From assembly GCA_902795785.1 (NCBI GenBank), contig CADBMK010000137.1, positions 1-19,049 of the forward strand: a stretch of DNA of 19,049 nucleotides. Direction: 5' to 3'. The translations under genes were made by a program, and so were the position numbers. Of this stretch, positions 1 to 6,916 are shown in pieces. The notes beneath the pieces were generated by a model. It saw only the letters and a program-made list of their open reading frames with translations, was not told where the DNA came from and searched no databases. The first letter of the stretch is position 1; each line of letters starts with the position of its first letter. The DNA comes from an uncultured Bacteroidia bacterium. Lineage in GTDB: Bacteria; Bacteroidota; Bacteroidia; Bacteroidales; UBA932.

Positions 1-465
1 AAGGATTTTGAGCCAATCTCATCGGAAATGCTCTGCATACTTGACGACCTGGACAGCCTCCTTCAGACCCAGAGCTTCTTCCTTGCAGGCAAATGGATTG
101 ACGACGCACGTGCCTGCGGCAAGAAGGGCGATATTAACGAGGCCTTCTACTACGAACAGAATTCACGAAATATCCTTACCACCTGGAGCGATGCAGGAAT
201 GGTTCTCAACGACTATGCAAACCGTTCGCTTGCAGGTATGATTTCCTCCTTCTACAAGCCGCGCTGGGTACTTTTCTTTGGAAAAGCGCTTGAGGCTGAA
301 ACTGACGGCAAGAAATTTGATGGAGAAGTTCTGGATCAATACTTAGACGAGGTGATTGCACTTGAAAAGAAGTGGTGGGACGAGTGTGTTGGAAAATTTG
401 ACTCCAAGCCGTCCGGAGATCCTTATGTAATGTCTAAATATTTGATTGATAAATATTTTGATTAA
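1..465 (+). CDS. Alpha-N-acetylglucosaminidase (GH89), C-terminal part; gene cut by window start
   Basis: The reading frame is open from base 1 and ends at TAA 463-465, giving the last 154 residues of a larger protein. The stretch resembles the all-helical C-terminal domain of NAGLU/GH89 enzymes: an ILDDLDSLLQTQ-like helix, then GKWIDDAR, then a block with NILTTWSDAG, LNDYANRSLAGM and SSFYKPRW, which is characteristic of the family. GH89 enzymes remove terminal alpha-linked N-acetylglucosamine, for example from gastric mucin O-glycans or heparan fragments, and in Bacteroidales are usually exported. The catalytic glutamates and any signal peptide lie upstream and cannot be seen. No terminator is evident in the 34 bp before the next gene, so the two may be cotranscribed. 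Family assignment is strong; the exact substrate is not known from this part. Confidence 0.88.
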   Translation, partial: KDFEPISSEMLCILDDLDSLLQTQSFFLAGKWIDDARACGKKGDINEAFYYEQNSRNILTTWSDAGMVLNDYANRSLAGMISSFYKPRWVLFFGKALEAETDGKKFDGEVLDQYLDEVIALEKKWWDECVGKFDSKPSGDPYVMSKYLIDKYFD

Positions 466-499
466 TTTTGTTCGTACTCCGAACTAAAAACTGATTATT

Positions 500-805
500 A
501 TGGTGGCAGAATGGTGGGCCGAACTTGGTCTGATGATGCAAATACTCTGGGGAGTGACTATTGTGGCTTCCCTCCTGTTTATTATCCAGAATTTCACGAT
601 ATTCCTTCGTGACGGAATATGCAGAAGTCCGTTCTTCCACGGTATCGTGAACTTCTTCCTCGGCTTCGGATGGACTTCAGTCCTTATGAGCCAGAGAATT
701 CAGACCCCAGCATATCTGTTTATCCTGGCCTCGGTGGTGGGCGCTGTTTTTACCGCCCTCGTAGTTGGAATGAACTATTTTCTCGAGGATAACGCAAATA
801 AATAA
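500..805 (+). CDS. Small three-helix inner-membrane protein, function unknown
   Basis: A 101-residue protein of hydrophobic character. Three likely membrane segments can be seen at about residues 10-34, 44-63 and 70-93, and the tail is short and charged (LEDNANK). The pattern WW near the start, a first helix rich in I/V/L ending in FIIQ, then VNFFLGFGWTSV and a GAVF-type third helix resembles a family of uncharacterised Bacteroidetes membrane proteins that I recall as often longer, with an acidic linker and a C-terminal OB-like domain. Those extra parts are absent here, so this would be a compact version. It sits 34 bp after the GH89 gene and 14 bp before the C1B peptidase start, so it may belong to one transcript with them. 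No function can be assigned. The codon use and continuity with neighbours support a real gene. Confidence 0.75.
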   Translation: MVAEWWAELGLMMQILWGVTIVASLLFIIQNFTIFLRDGICRSPFFHGIVNFFLGFGWTSVLMSQRIQTPAYLFILASVVGAVFTALVVGMNYFLEDNANK

Positions 806-819
806 TTGATTTAATTTTG

Positions 820-2208
820 ATGAAAAAAACTATTCTCTTTATTGCCGCAGCCTTTGCAGTGGCACAAATTGCTTCGGCACAGGATGCCGGAAAGGGTGGA
901 ATCTCAGCTCAGATGCTCAAGGAAATTCAGAGCGGTTACAAGGGTGATGCCTCTGACAGGGCTATTCGCAATGCTCTGAACAAGGCAGGAATAGCAACTC
1001 TTGCCGAGAATGCGGACAATGCCGCAATGATTGACACCCATTTTTCAGACAGGGTAAAGACAAAGGGAATAACCAATCAGCAGTCATCAGGACGATGCTG
1101 GCTTTTTACTGGACTCAATGTTCTCAGGGCCAGCATGATAGATAAATACAACCTTGGCAGTTTCACCTTCTCTCAGAGCTATGTCTTCTTCTATGACCAG
1201 CTTGAGAAGGCTAACCTTTTCCTCCAGGGTGTGATTGACACGAAGGATCTTCCGTTCAACGACAGAAAGGTGGACTGGCTTTTCTCCAATCCTCTTGGAG
1301 ACGGTGGTACATTCACGGGCGTAGCCGACCTCGTTTCAAAATACGGTCTGGTTCCTTCATCCGTGATGCCGGAGAGTTTCTCGGCAAACAATACCTCGGC
1401 CATGTCATCAAACCTCAAGCTAAAACTTCGCGAGGATGGTCTGCGTCTTCGTGAGGCAGGCAAGAAGGCGGACCTTCAGGCAATGAAGGTTGAGATGCTC
1501 AAGGAAGTTTACCACGTCCTTGCAATATGCCTCGGAGTGCCGCCAACGGAGTTCGAGTGGACTATGTACAACTCAAAGGACGAGGCGGTGTCAACCAAAA
1601 CCTACACTCCGATGTCGTTCTACAAGGAATTTGTTGAAGATGACCTCTGCAACGATTACATTATGATCATGAACGATCCTCTCCGAGAGTACGGCAAGGT
1701 TTACGAGATTGACTATGACCGTCACGTCTATGACGGACATAACTGGCTTTATGTGAACCTTCCTGTGGACAGGATCAAGGAAATGGCCATCGCTTCCATC
1801 AGGGACAACAAGGCGATGTATTTCTCCTGTGACGTTAAAAAGTTCTATGACAGGAAGAAGGGCGTGCTTGACCTCAATAACTTTGATTACTCATCCCTTC
1901 TTGGCATCAGTTTCAATATGAACAAGGAGGAAAGGGTCAGGACCCACGCCAGCGGGTCTTCACACGCCATGACACTCATCGCCGTAGATGTCAAGGACGG
2001 CAAGCCTGTGAAGTGGATGGTTGAGAACAGCTGGGGCGCGGACTCTGGCTACAAGGGCAACCTTATTATGACGGACCAGTGGTTTGACGAGTATATGTTC
2101 CGTCTTGTGGTGAACAAGAAGTACGTGCCGGCAGATGTCCTGGAGATGATGAAACAGAAGCCGATTTGCCTCCCTGTATGGGATCCAATGTTCCTTCCTG
2201 AAGAATAA
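820..2208 (+). CDS. Secreted C1B cysteine peptidase, bleomycin hydrolase / aminopeptidase C family
   Basis: A 462-residue protein when started at ATG 820; the TTG at 817 directly before it is a less likely start. Residues 1-21 form a signal peptide (MKKTILF, hydrophobic core, then ASAQ), so the enzyme is probably periplasmic or secreted, unlike the cytoplasmic PepC of lactic acid bacteria. Family C1B hallmarks are visible: the oxyanion-hole Gln87 and nucleophile Cys93 in NQQSSGRCWLF, the catalytic His382 in SSHAMTLIAVD, and Asn403 in VENSWG. The length matches the family norm of about 450 residues. C1B enzymes act mainly as aminopeptidases and assemble as hexamers with the C-terminal tail entering the active site; whether that holds here is inference. 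The next gene starts 5 bp downstream, which indicates cotranscription with the lipoprotein. Confidence 0.93.
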   Translation: MKKTILFIAAAFAVAQIASAQDAGKGGISAQMLKEIQSGYKGDASDRAIRNALNKAGIATLAENADNAAMIDTHFSDRVKTKGITNQQSSGRCWLFTGLNVLRASMIDKYNLGSFTFSQSYVFFYDQLEKANLFLQGVIDTKDLPFNDRKVDWLFSNPLGDGGTFTGVADLVSKYGLVPSSVMPESFSANNTSAMSSNLKLKLREDGLRLREAGKKADLQAMKVEMLKEVYHVLAICLGVPPTEFEWTMYNSKDEAVSTKTYTPMSFYKEFVEDDLCNDYIMIMNDPLREYGKVYEIDYDRHVYDGHNWLYVNLPVDRIKEMAIASIRDNKAMYFSCDVKKFYDRKKGVLDLNNFDYSSLLGISFNMNKEERVRTHASGSSHAMTLIAVDVKDGKPVKWMVENSWGADSGYKGNLIMTDQWFDEYMFRLVVNKKYVPADVLEMMKQKPICLPVWDPMFLPEE

Positions 2209-2213
2209 AGTAT

Positions 2214-2891
2214 ATGAAGTTTTCAAGACTTGTTATGACTTCCGTCATCGTGCTTGCTTCTTTGCTGGCTTCGTCCTGCAGCTGCAGCCGTAAGGATGAC
2301 GGGTCCTCAGACGAAACGTCTTCTCAGGAAGCCGGCGATGAGGAGAAAGACGCATCAATCATGAGTGATAAGTGGGAAAAGATCAATCCGGAGGACCTCT
2401 CCATGCAGCCTGTCAAGGCTTTCAATAAGGACTGGTTCGCCCTTACCGTAGAGGCCTCCCGGAATGTCAATGCCATGACTATATCCTGGGGTACGATAGG
2501 AGAGTTGTGGAACAAGCCTGTGGTGATTGTGTATGTCTCTTCAAGCAGGGCTTCAAAGAGGATGATGGACAGGGCCTCCACATTCACAATCTCGGCTTTT
2601 CCGGAATCGTTCAGGAACAGGGAATCCCTTGCTTATATAGGTTCCCATTCGTTTGACGACGAGCCGGAGAAGATTAAGAACAGCGGCCTTACGTTTGAGA
2701 AGACTCCGGAGGGAGCCCTTACCTACAAGCAGGCCTCACTTGTATTGCAGTGCAAGAAAATCTATTCTGATGACTTCAAGAAGAATCTGATGCCGAGTGA
2801 GATTGTTAAGATTTATGACAATCTCGGACTTCACACCTTCTATATCGGCGAGATTATCTCCGTATGGAAGAGGCCGGAAGAAGGGCAATAA
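2214..2891 (+). CDS. Flavin-reductase-like (FMN-binding split-barrel) lipoprotein
   Basis: A 225-residue protein starting 5 bp after the C1B peptidase stop. Residues 1-22 look like a lipoprotein signal (hydrophobic stretch ending LLASSC), with Cys22 or Cys24 the likely lipidation site. CSRKDDG follows, and the Lys-Asp-Asp resembles the Bacteroidetes lipoprotein export signal that sends lipoproteins to the cell surface. An acidic, Ser-rich linker runs to about residue 48. The rest resembles the flavin reductase family seen in gut Bacteroides: a KDWFALTV strand, NAMTISWGTIGELWNKPVV, then FTISAF, and GLHTFYIGEIISVW near the end. Family members bind FMN and reduce it or pass electrons. The usual proteins are cytoplasmic and lack a signal, so the membrane anchor is unusual. 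The last 38 bp overlap the 3' end of the convergent permease gene. Confidence 0.8.
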   Translation: MKFSRLVMTSVIVLASLLASSCSCSRKDDGSSDETSSQEAGDEEKDASIMSDKWEKINPEDLSMQPVKAFNKDWFALTVEASRNVNAMTISWGTIGELWNKPVVIVYVSSSRASKRMMDRASTFTISAFPESFRNRESLAYIGSHSFDDEPEKIKNSGLTFEKTPEGALTYKQASLVLQCKKIYSDDFKKNLMPSEIVKIYDNLGLHTFYIGEIISVWKRPEEGQ

Positions 2892-4044
2892 AATAGCCGA
2901 TGGCGGCTACGCCGCAGGCGGTCAGAATAATGTCGGACAGTTGAATGATTATCGGGTATGCCGATATCTGGAAACTGCCCGGCATTTTTATAAACCCGAA
3001 CTTCTGCTGGGCCAGGGCAAAGGCGATTCCTGCAGCCAGGCCGGCGAAGAGGCCCAGAAGTGAAATCATCCAGCCCTCCAGCAAAAAGATTCTGCGGACC
3101 AGGCGTTCAGAGGCTCCCATGCTGAAGAGAGTCTGGATATCGCCTTTTTTCTCAATCATAAGCATGGAAAGGCTTCCGAAGATGTTGAAGCCTATGATGA
3201 TTATTATGAAGAGAAGAATAAGGTAGATGGCGCCCTTTTCGTAACTCATCATCTTGAAAAGGACTTCGTTCTGATGATATCTGTCAAGCACTGTCCATCC
3301 CGGGCCAAGTTCCCCGGAAATGGCTTTCACCATTGATTTAATCTGTCTGTCGTCCGCTCCCGGCAGCCTGATTTCCAGGGCGGATACAGCGGTTTCATAG
3401 TCCAGAAGATATCTGACCTCATCAATAGGTGCGATTATCATCTGGGCGTCCGCCTCGGCGTTCACGCTGAAGATGCAGGATGGCCTGAGTTTGATGAATT
3501 CAATCGAACTGAGCGGATTGGATATGGAGATGTTGCTTGTCCTGTCCGGGAAATACAGTTCAATCTTGTCCACGAAACGTGGAGAGATGTTCATCTTTGA
3601 TGCCAGACCGGCGCCTACGGCTGCAAGGGGAACGTCCCCTCTGTAAAGCATGAATTCCCCGTCTATGACTTTGTCTTTAAGAGGGGAGTCCTGGAAGTAG
3701 GCGGAATCCACGCCGCGAAGCCTTGCCACGCTTTGCGCTCCGCCATAGCTGGCGAACACATTTTCCTGGAGGATGTGGCTGACTACGGCGCCTTCGGGAA
3801 GACTGTGAATCTCTACGGGCTCGAAGACCTTGGCGGTATCGCACCTGACGAGGATGTCAGGGTCGATGGCGGGAAGGCTGTCGGCCACTATCTTGTCAAA
3901 GCCGTTGTAGATGGAGAGGATTATAATGAGAGCTGCCGTTCCTACAGCCATGCTGACCGCACTGATCGCAGATATGATGTTGATCACATTGTGCGATTTC
4001 TTTGCGAACAGATACCTTCTGGCTATGTAGAACGGCAGGTTCAC
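2854..4044 (-). CDS. LolC/LolE-family ABC transporter permease (FtsX-like)
   Basis: A 396-residue membrane protein with the layout of lipoprotein-releasing permeases: an N-terminal FYIARRYLFAKKSHNVINII motif, first membrane helix at about 22-46, a large periplasmic domain at about 50-265, and three helices at about 272-297, 320-345 and 367-390. The cytoplasmic loop after helix 2 holds IEKKGDIQTLFSMGAS, typical for contact with the ATPase. In E. coli, LolCDE extracts lipoproteins from the inner membrane; Bacteroidetes homologues are assigned the same role by similarity. No LolD-type ATPase gene is in the window, so the partner must be encoded elsewhere. It starts 5 bp after rbfA and is the third gene of the tyrS-rbfA-permease operon. 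Its 3' end overlaps the lipoprotein gene tail to tail. Confidence 0.9.
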   Translation of the reverse strand: MNLPFYIARRYLFAKKSHNVINIISAISAVSMAVGTAALIIILSIYNGFDKIVADSLPAIDPDILVRCDTAKVFEPVEIHSLPEGAVVSHILQENVFASYGGAQSVARLRGVDSAYFQDSPLKDKVIDGEFMLYRGDVPLAAVGAGLASKMNISPRFVDKIELYFPDRTSNISISNPLSSIEFIKLRPSCIFSVNAEADAQMIIAPIDEVRYLLDYETAVSALEIRLPGADDRQIKSMVKAISGELGPGWTVLDRYHQNEVLFKMMSYEKGAIYLILLFIIIIIGFNIFGSLSMLMIEKKGDIQTLFSMGASERLVRRIFLLEGWMISLLGLFAGLAAGIAFALAQQKFGFIKMPGSFQISAYPIIIQLSDIILTACGVAAIGYFIALLPASSIRR

Positions 4045-4049
4045 TGTGC

Positions 4050-4397
4050 CTATTTCTTGAGGAGTTCGTCGATGTGCTCGGCGTAGTCCAGTGAAGAATC
4101 AAGATAGAACACTATTTCTGGTACGATACGGAGCTGCTTGGCTACCTTGTGGCCAAGTTCTCCGCGAATGACTTTGTTCTCTTCCTCCAGCTGCTTCATT
4201 ACTGCTTCAGCCTTTGCGGAAGGGAAGATGCTGACGTAGGTTTTGGCAATCGAGAGGTCAGGGGATACCCTCACCTCGCTTACGGTTACCATGGCTCCGC
4301 CGAACGCAGCCATTCCTTTGCTTCTGATGATTTCGGCCAGGTCTTTCTGAAGTTCCCTGCCAACTTTGAGCATTCTGGTGCTTGGAGCCTTTTCCAT
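4050..4397 (-). CDS. rbfA: Ribosome-binding factor A
   Basis: A 115-residue protein of the usual RbfA length and pattern: STRMLKVGRELQKDLAEII at the start, VTVSEVRVSPDLSIAKTYVS in the middle, and LRIVPEIVFYLDSSLDYAEHIDELL at the end, which carries the conserved P-x-[IL]-x-F-x-x-D block. RbfA has a KH-like fold and binds the 30S subunit during late 16S rRNA 5'-end maturation; it is needed for growth in the cold in E. coli. It lies 7 bp downstream of tyrS and 5 bp upstream of the LolC/E-type permease, so it is the middle gene of one operon. No oddities are seen. Confidence 0.96.
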   Translation of the reverse strand: MEKAPSTRMLKVGRELQKDLAEIIRSKGMAAFGGAMVTVSEVRVSPDLSIAKTYVSIFPSAKAEAVMKQLEEENKVIRGELGHKVAKQLRIVPEIVFYLDSSLDYAEHIDELLKK

Positions 4398-4404
4398 AAT
4401 AGAA

Positions 4405-5697
4405 TTATTTTACGTTAATGATGAAGTAGTTCTTCTTGCCTTTCTGGGCCAGAATGTACTTTCCGTCGATGATGTCTTTCTCGGAAATCTCGTAGTTGAT
4501 GTCCGCCACCTTATCCTTGTTGATAGACACGCCGTTACCCTGAACCATCTTGCGGGCCTCACCCTTTGAAGGGAAGATCTGTGTCTTCACAGCAAGGAAG
4601 TCAAGGATGTTGCAAGGAAGTTCAGCCTTTGGAAGGTCGAATGTAGGCACGCCTCCGAACACTGCAAGGAAGGTCTTCTCGTCAAGGGCGCGAAGAGCCT
4701 CGGATGTAGAGTTGCCAAAGAGCATCTTTGATGCTGAAACTGCATTCTCGTATTCTTTCTCGCCGTGGATGAGGACTGTGATTTCCTTTGCAAGACGCTG
4801 CTGGAGTACGCGGCGGCCCGGATCCTCACGGTGCTCTGCGATTACGGCCTCGATGGTCTCCCTGTCAAGCAGGGTGAAAATCTTGATATATCTTTCTGCG
4901 TCCTCGTCGCTGACGTTGAGCCAGAACTGGTAGAACTCGTAAGGAGAAGTCCTCTCCGGATCAAGCCAGATGTTACCCTTCTCGGTCTTTCCGAATTTTG
5001 TTCCGTCAGCCTTGCGGATAAGAGGGCAGGTGAGAGCGAAGGCGTCGGTTTTGCCGAGCATCCTGCGGATGAGTTCCACGCCAGTGGTGATGTTACCCCA
5101 CTGGTCACTTCCGCCAAGCTGGAGGCAAACTCCCTTGTGCTCGTAGAGCCAGAGGAAGTCGTATCCCTGGAGGAGCTGATAGCTGAACTCGGTGAACGAC
5201 ATTCCCTCGGAAGAATCGCGGGAAAGTCTCTTCTTCACGCTGTCCTTGGCCATCATATAGTTTACTGTGATGTGCTTGCCGACGTCACGGATGAAATTGA
5301 GGAAGCTGTATCCCTTCATCCATTCGTAGTTGTTCACAAGTTCCGCCTTATTTGGCGCATCAGACTCGAAGTCGAGGATACGGCTGAGCTGAGCCTTGAT
5401 TCCTGCCACGTTGTGGGCCAGGGTTTCCTCGTCAAGAAGATTTCTTTCCTGAGACTTCATTGAAGGGTCTCCGATCATTCCGGTTGCACCTCCGATAAGG
5501 GCGAAAGGCTTGTGGCCGCACTGCTGGAAGTGCTTGAGAATCATAATTGAAACAAGATGTCCGATATGAAGCGAGTCAGCCGTAGGGTCAATGCCTACAT
5601 AGGCTGCCTGAGGGCCTTCCATAAGTTTCTCTTCCGTGCCGGGCATAATGTCCTGAATCATGCCTCTCCATTTGAGCTCTTCAACAAAATTATTCAT
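4405..5697 (-). CDS. tyrS: Tyrosyl-tRNA synthetase
   Basis: A 430-residue class I aminoacyl-tRNA synthetase that charges tRNA-Tyr in the cytoplasm. Visible motifs are the HIGH signature at residues 44-47 (SLHIGHLVS), the tyrosine-binding region with LLQGYDFLWLYEHKGVCLQLGGSDQWGN, and the KMSKS counterpart KFGKT at 234-238. The C-terminal part from about 360 onward is an S4-like RNA-binding domain (SKGEARKMVQGNGVSIN). Length and motifs fit the bacterial TyrRS of the E. coli/Bacillus type. It is the first gene of a minus-strand operon with rbfA and the permease. A TAnnTTTG promoter box lies about 40 bp upstream, divergent from tpiA, leaving a short leader of about 33 nt with no T-box-like structure. 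Confidence 0.97.
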   Translation of the reverse strand: MNNFVEELKWRGMIQDIMPGTEEKLMEGPQAAYVGIDPTADSLHIGHLVSIMILKHFQQCGHKPFALIGGATGMIGDPSMKSQERNLLDEETLAHNVAGIKAQLSRILDFESDAPNKAELVNNYEWMKGYSFLNFIRDVGKHITVNYMMAKDSVKKRLSRDSSEGMSFTEFSYQLLQGYDFLWLYEHKGVCLQLGGSDQWGNITTGVELIRRMLGKTDAFALTCPLIRKADGTKFGKTEKGNIWLDPERTSPYEFYQFWLNVSDEDAERYIKIFTLLDRETIEAVIAEHREDPGRRVLQQRLAKEITVLIHGEKEYENAVSASKMLFGNSTSEALRALDEKTFLAVFGGVPTFDLPKAELPCNILDFLAVKTQIFPSKGEARKMVQGNGVSINKDKVADINYEISEKDIIDGKYILAQKGKKNYFIINVK

Positions 5698-5736
5698 CGA
5701 GTATGTAAATTATCAGTATTTTAATTCTTTGGAGTG

Positions 5737-5744
5737 CAAAGGTA
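5737..5744 (-). promoter_or_regulatory. Probable -7 promoter box for tyrS operon
   Basis: Read on the minus strand the bases are TACCTTTG, an exact match to the Bacteroidetes -7 consensus TAnnTTTG, about 40 bp before the tyrS start. A good TTG at the -33 position is not seen; the best candidate is TTTC at about the right distance. Predicted transcription start is near 5731. Confidence 0.55.
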
Positions 5745-5764
5745 CAATTTTTATTGATAGAAAG

Positions 5765-5796
5765 TTGGCTATTTTCTTTAGAAAGCCGTATTTTTG
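5765..5796 (+). promoter_or_regulatory. Promoter of tpiA
   Basis: TTG at 5765-5767 and TATTTTTG at 5789-5796 are separated by 21 bp and match the Bacteroidetes -33/-7 consensus. The predicted start is near 5801-5804, giving a leader of about 55 nt before ATG 5857. The region lies back to back with the tyrS promoter. The -7 box is bracketed by an inverted repeat, described separately. Confidence 0.7.
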
Positions 5797-5804
5797 CACG
5801 GCTT
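5783..5804. repeat. Inverted repeat flanking the tpiA -7 box
   Basis: AAGCCGT at 5783-5789 and ACGGCTT at 5798-5804 are perfect 7-bp arms separated by 8 bp that contain most of the -7 element. The position would suit a repressor-binding site; alternatively the dyad is chance. No binding protein can be named. Confidence 0.5.
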
Positions 5805-5819
5805 CGGACTTAAGTCCGA
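5804..5819. repeat. Perfect 16-bp palindrome in tpiA leader
   Basis: TCGGACTTAAGTCCGA is a perfect palindrome centred between 5811 and 5812, directly next to the inverted repeat at the -7 box and close to the predicted transcription start. With no spacer it is a poor RNA hairpin but a good shape for a dimeric DNA-binding protein. Confidence 0.5.
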
Positions 5820-5856
5820 CTTACAGGAGTAAAACAAACCAAAATAATTCGATAAA

Positions 5857-6612
5857 ATGAGAAAGAAAATCGTTGCAGGAAACTGGAAAATGAACACTAC
5901 AGTTCCTGAGGGAGTAGAACTCGCAAAGGCAGTTGTTGCCAAGTCAGCAGAAGTTCCAGCTGACGTAAAGCTTATCATCGCAACTCCAGCTACACATCTC
6001 TGCCCGGTTGCAGAGGTAGTAAAGGGCTCTAAGGTAGGTCTTTCAGCAGAGAACTGCGCAGACAAGGAGAAGGGTGCTTACACAGGAGAGATTTCAGCCG
6101 CTATGGTTGCATCTACAGGTGCTCAGTACACTATCCTCGGTCACTCAGAGCGTCGTCAGTACTACGGTGAGACAGATGAGAAGCTTGTTGAGAAGACAAA
6201 GCTCGCTCTCGCTAACGGTCTCGGCGTTATCCTTTGCGTTGGTGAGACTCTCGCTGAGCGTGAGGCTGGCAAGCACTTCGATGTAGTTGGTGCTCAGACT
6301 CTCAACGTCCTCAAGAACTTCACCGCTGAGGATATGAAGAACATCATCATCGCTTACGAGCCGGTTTGGGCTATCGGAACAGGCAAGACTGCTACTTCTG
6401 ACCAGGCTGAGGAGATTCACGCATTCATCCGCAAGACTCTCGCAGAGCAGTTCAACGCTCAGGTTGCAGACGATACCACCATCCTCTACGGTGGAAGCTG
6501 CAAGCCTTCAAACGCCAAGGAGCTTTTCGCAAAGCCTGATATCGACGGTGGTCTTATCGGTGGCGCAGCCCTCAAGGCAGACGACTTCATCGCAATCGCA
6601 CTCTCTTACTAA
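5857..6612 (+). CDS. tpiA: Triosephosphate isomerase
   Basis: A 251-residue cytoplasmic enzyme that interconverts dihydroxyacetone phosphate and glyceraldehyde 3-phosphate in glycolysis and gluconeogenesis. All catalytic positions are present: Asn9 and Lys11 in GNWKMN, His96 in ILGHSERR, and Glu168 in AYEPVWAIGTGK; the phosphate-binding YGGSCKPSN and GGLIGGAAL loops are also seen. Length is that of a normal bacterial TIM. The gene stands alone, with its own promoter upstream and a strong intrinsic terminator 23 bp after its stop. Most alanines are coded GCA or GCT, whereas the flanking genes use much GCC, which suggests codon selection for high expression rather than transfer. Confidence 0.98.
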   Translation: MRKKIVAGNWKMNTTVPEGVELAKAVVAKSAEVPADVKLIIATPATHLCPVAEVVKGSKVGLSAENCADKEKGAYTGEISAAMVASTGAQYTILGHSERRQYYGETDEKLVEKTKLALANGLGVILCVGETLAEREAGKHFDVVGAQTLNVLKNFTAEDMKNIIIAYEPVWAIGTGKTATSDQAEEIHAFIRKTLAEQFNAQVADDTTILYGGSCKPSNAKELFAKPDIDGGLIGGAALKADDFIAIALSY

Positions 6613-6635
6613 AAAATAAAGCGATACTATTCTGA

Positions 6636-6672
6636 GAAGAGCTCGGTATTTCACCGGGCTCTTCTTTTTTTT
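6636..6672 (+). terminator. Intrinsic terminator of tpiA
   Basis: A 12-bp stem (GAAGAGCTCGGT at 6636-6647 with ACCGGGCTCTTC at 6653-6664, one G-T pair) with a 5-base loop is followed by eight T residues at 6665-6672. This is a textbook Rho-independent terminator for tpiA. Confidence 0.92.
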
Positions 6673-6682
6673 GCCCTCACAT

Positions 6683-6722
6683 AAAAAAAATCGGCCATCC
6701 CTTTTGGGGGATGACCGTTTTT
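6683..6722 (-). terminator. Intrinsic terminator of the histone H1-like gene
   Basis: CATCCC at 6696-6701 pairs with GGGATG at 6708-6713, extended past a C-A mismatch by CGG/CCG. On the minus strand the stem is followed by eight T residues (the A-run 6683-6690), about 20 bp after the stop of the histone-like gene. A T-run on the plus side (6718-6722) means it could also back up tpiA termination. Confidence 0.8.
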
Positions 6723-6742
6723 AGTTGTGCTATAAAGAGAGA

Positions 6743-6916
6743 TTACTTTGCAGCAGCAACAGAAGCCTTACGGAATTCCTTAAGGTCCTTCATGAGGTCA
6801 AGAGCGGCCTTACGAGCGCGTGCGCCGGCAGCCTTGTTACCCTTTACTACCTGAGCTTCTGCATTAGCCTTGAATGCTTCGATCTCTGCATTGATCTTTT
6901 CAACGAGTGCTTTCAT
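6743..6916 (-). CDS. Small histone H1-like (Hc1-type) DNA-binding protein
   Basis: A 57-residue protein from ATG at 6914-6916 to TAA at 6743-6745. It begins MKALVEKINAEIEAFKANA and contains the conserved core GNKAAGARARKAAL followed by MKDLKEFRKAS and an Ala/Lys end. This is the pattern of the small histone H1-like proteins found widely in Bacteroidetes, related to chlamydial Hc1, which are abundant, basic and thought to bind the nucleoid. It is very short and is easily dropped by length cut-offs. It is preceded by an AT-rich 118-bp spacer after pth and followed by its own terminator, so it is probably transcribed separately at high level. I could not find a convincing TAnnTTTG box in the spacer. 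Confidence 0.88.
   Translation of the reverse strand: MKALVEKINAEIEAFKANAEAQVVKGNKAAGARARKAALDLMKDLKEFRKASVAAAK

Noticed and set aside
466..499. Short inverted repeat TTCG/CGAA after the GH89 gene as a terminator
   Set aside because: Only 4-bp arms and no T-run after it.
817..819. TTG as start of the C1B peptidase gene
   Set aside because: It is directly followed by ATG at 820, which gives a standard MKK signal peptide start.
4765..5463. 232-codon plus-strand frame antisense to tyrS
   Set aside because: tyrS is certain by HIGH and KFGKT motifs; the antisense protein shows no family pattern.
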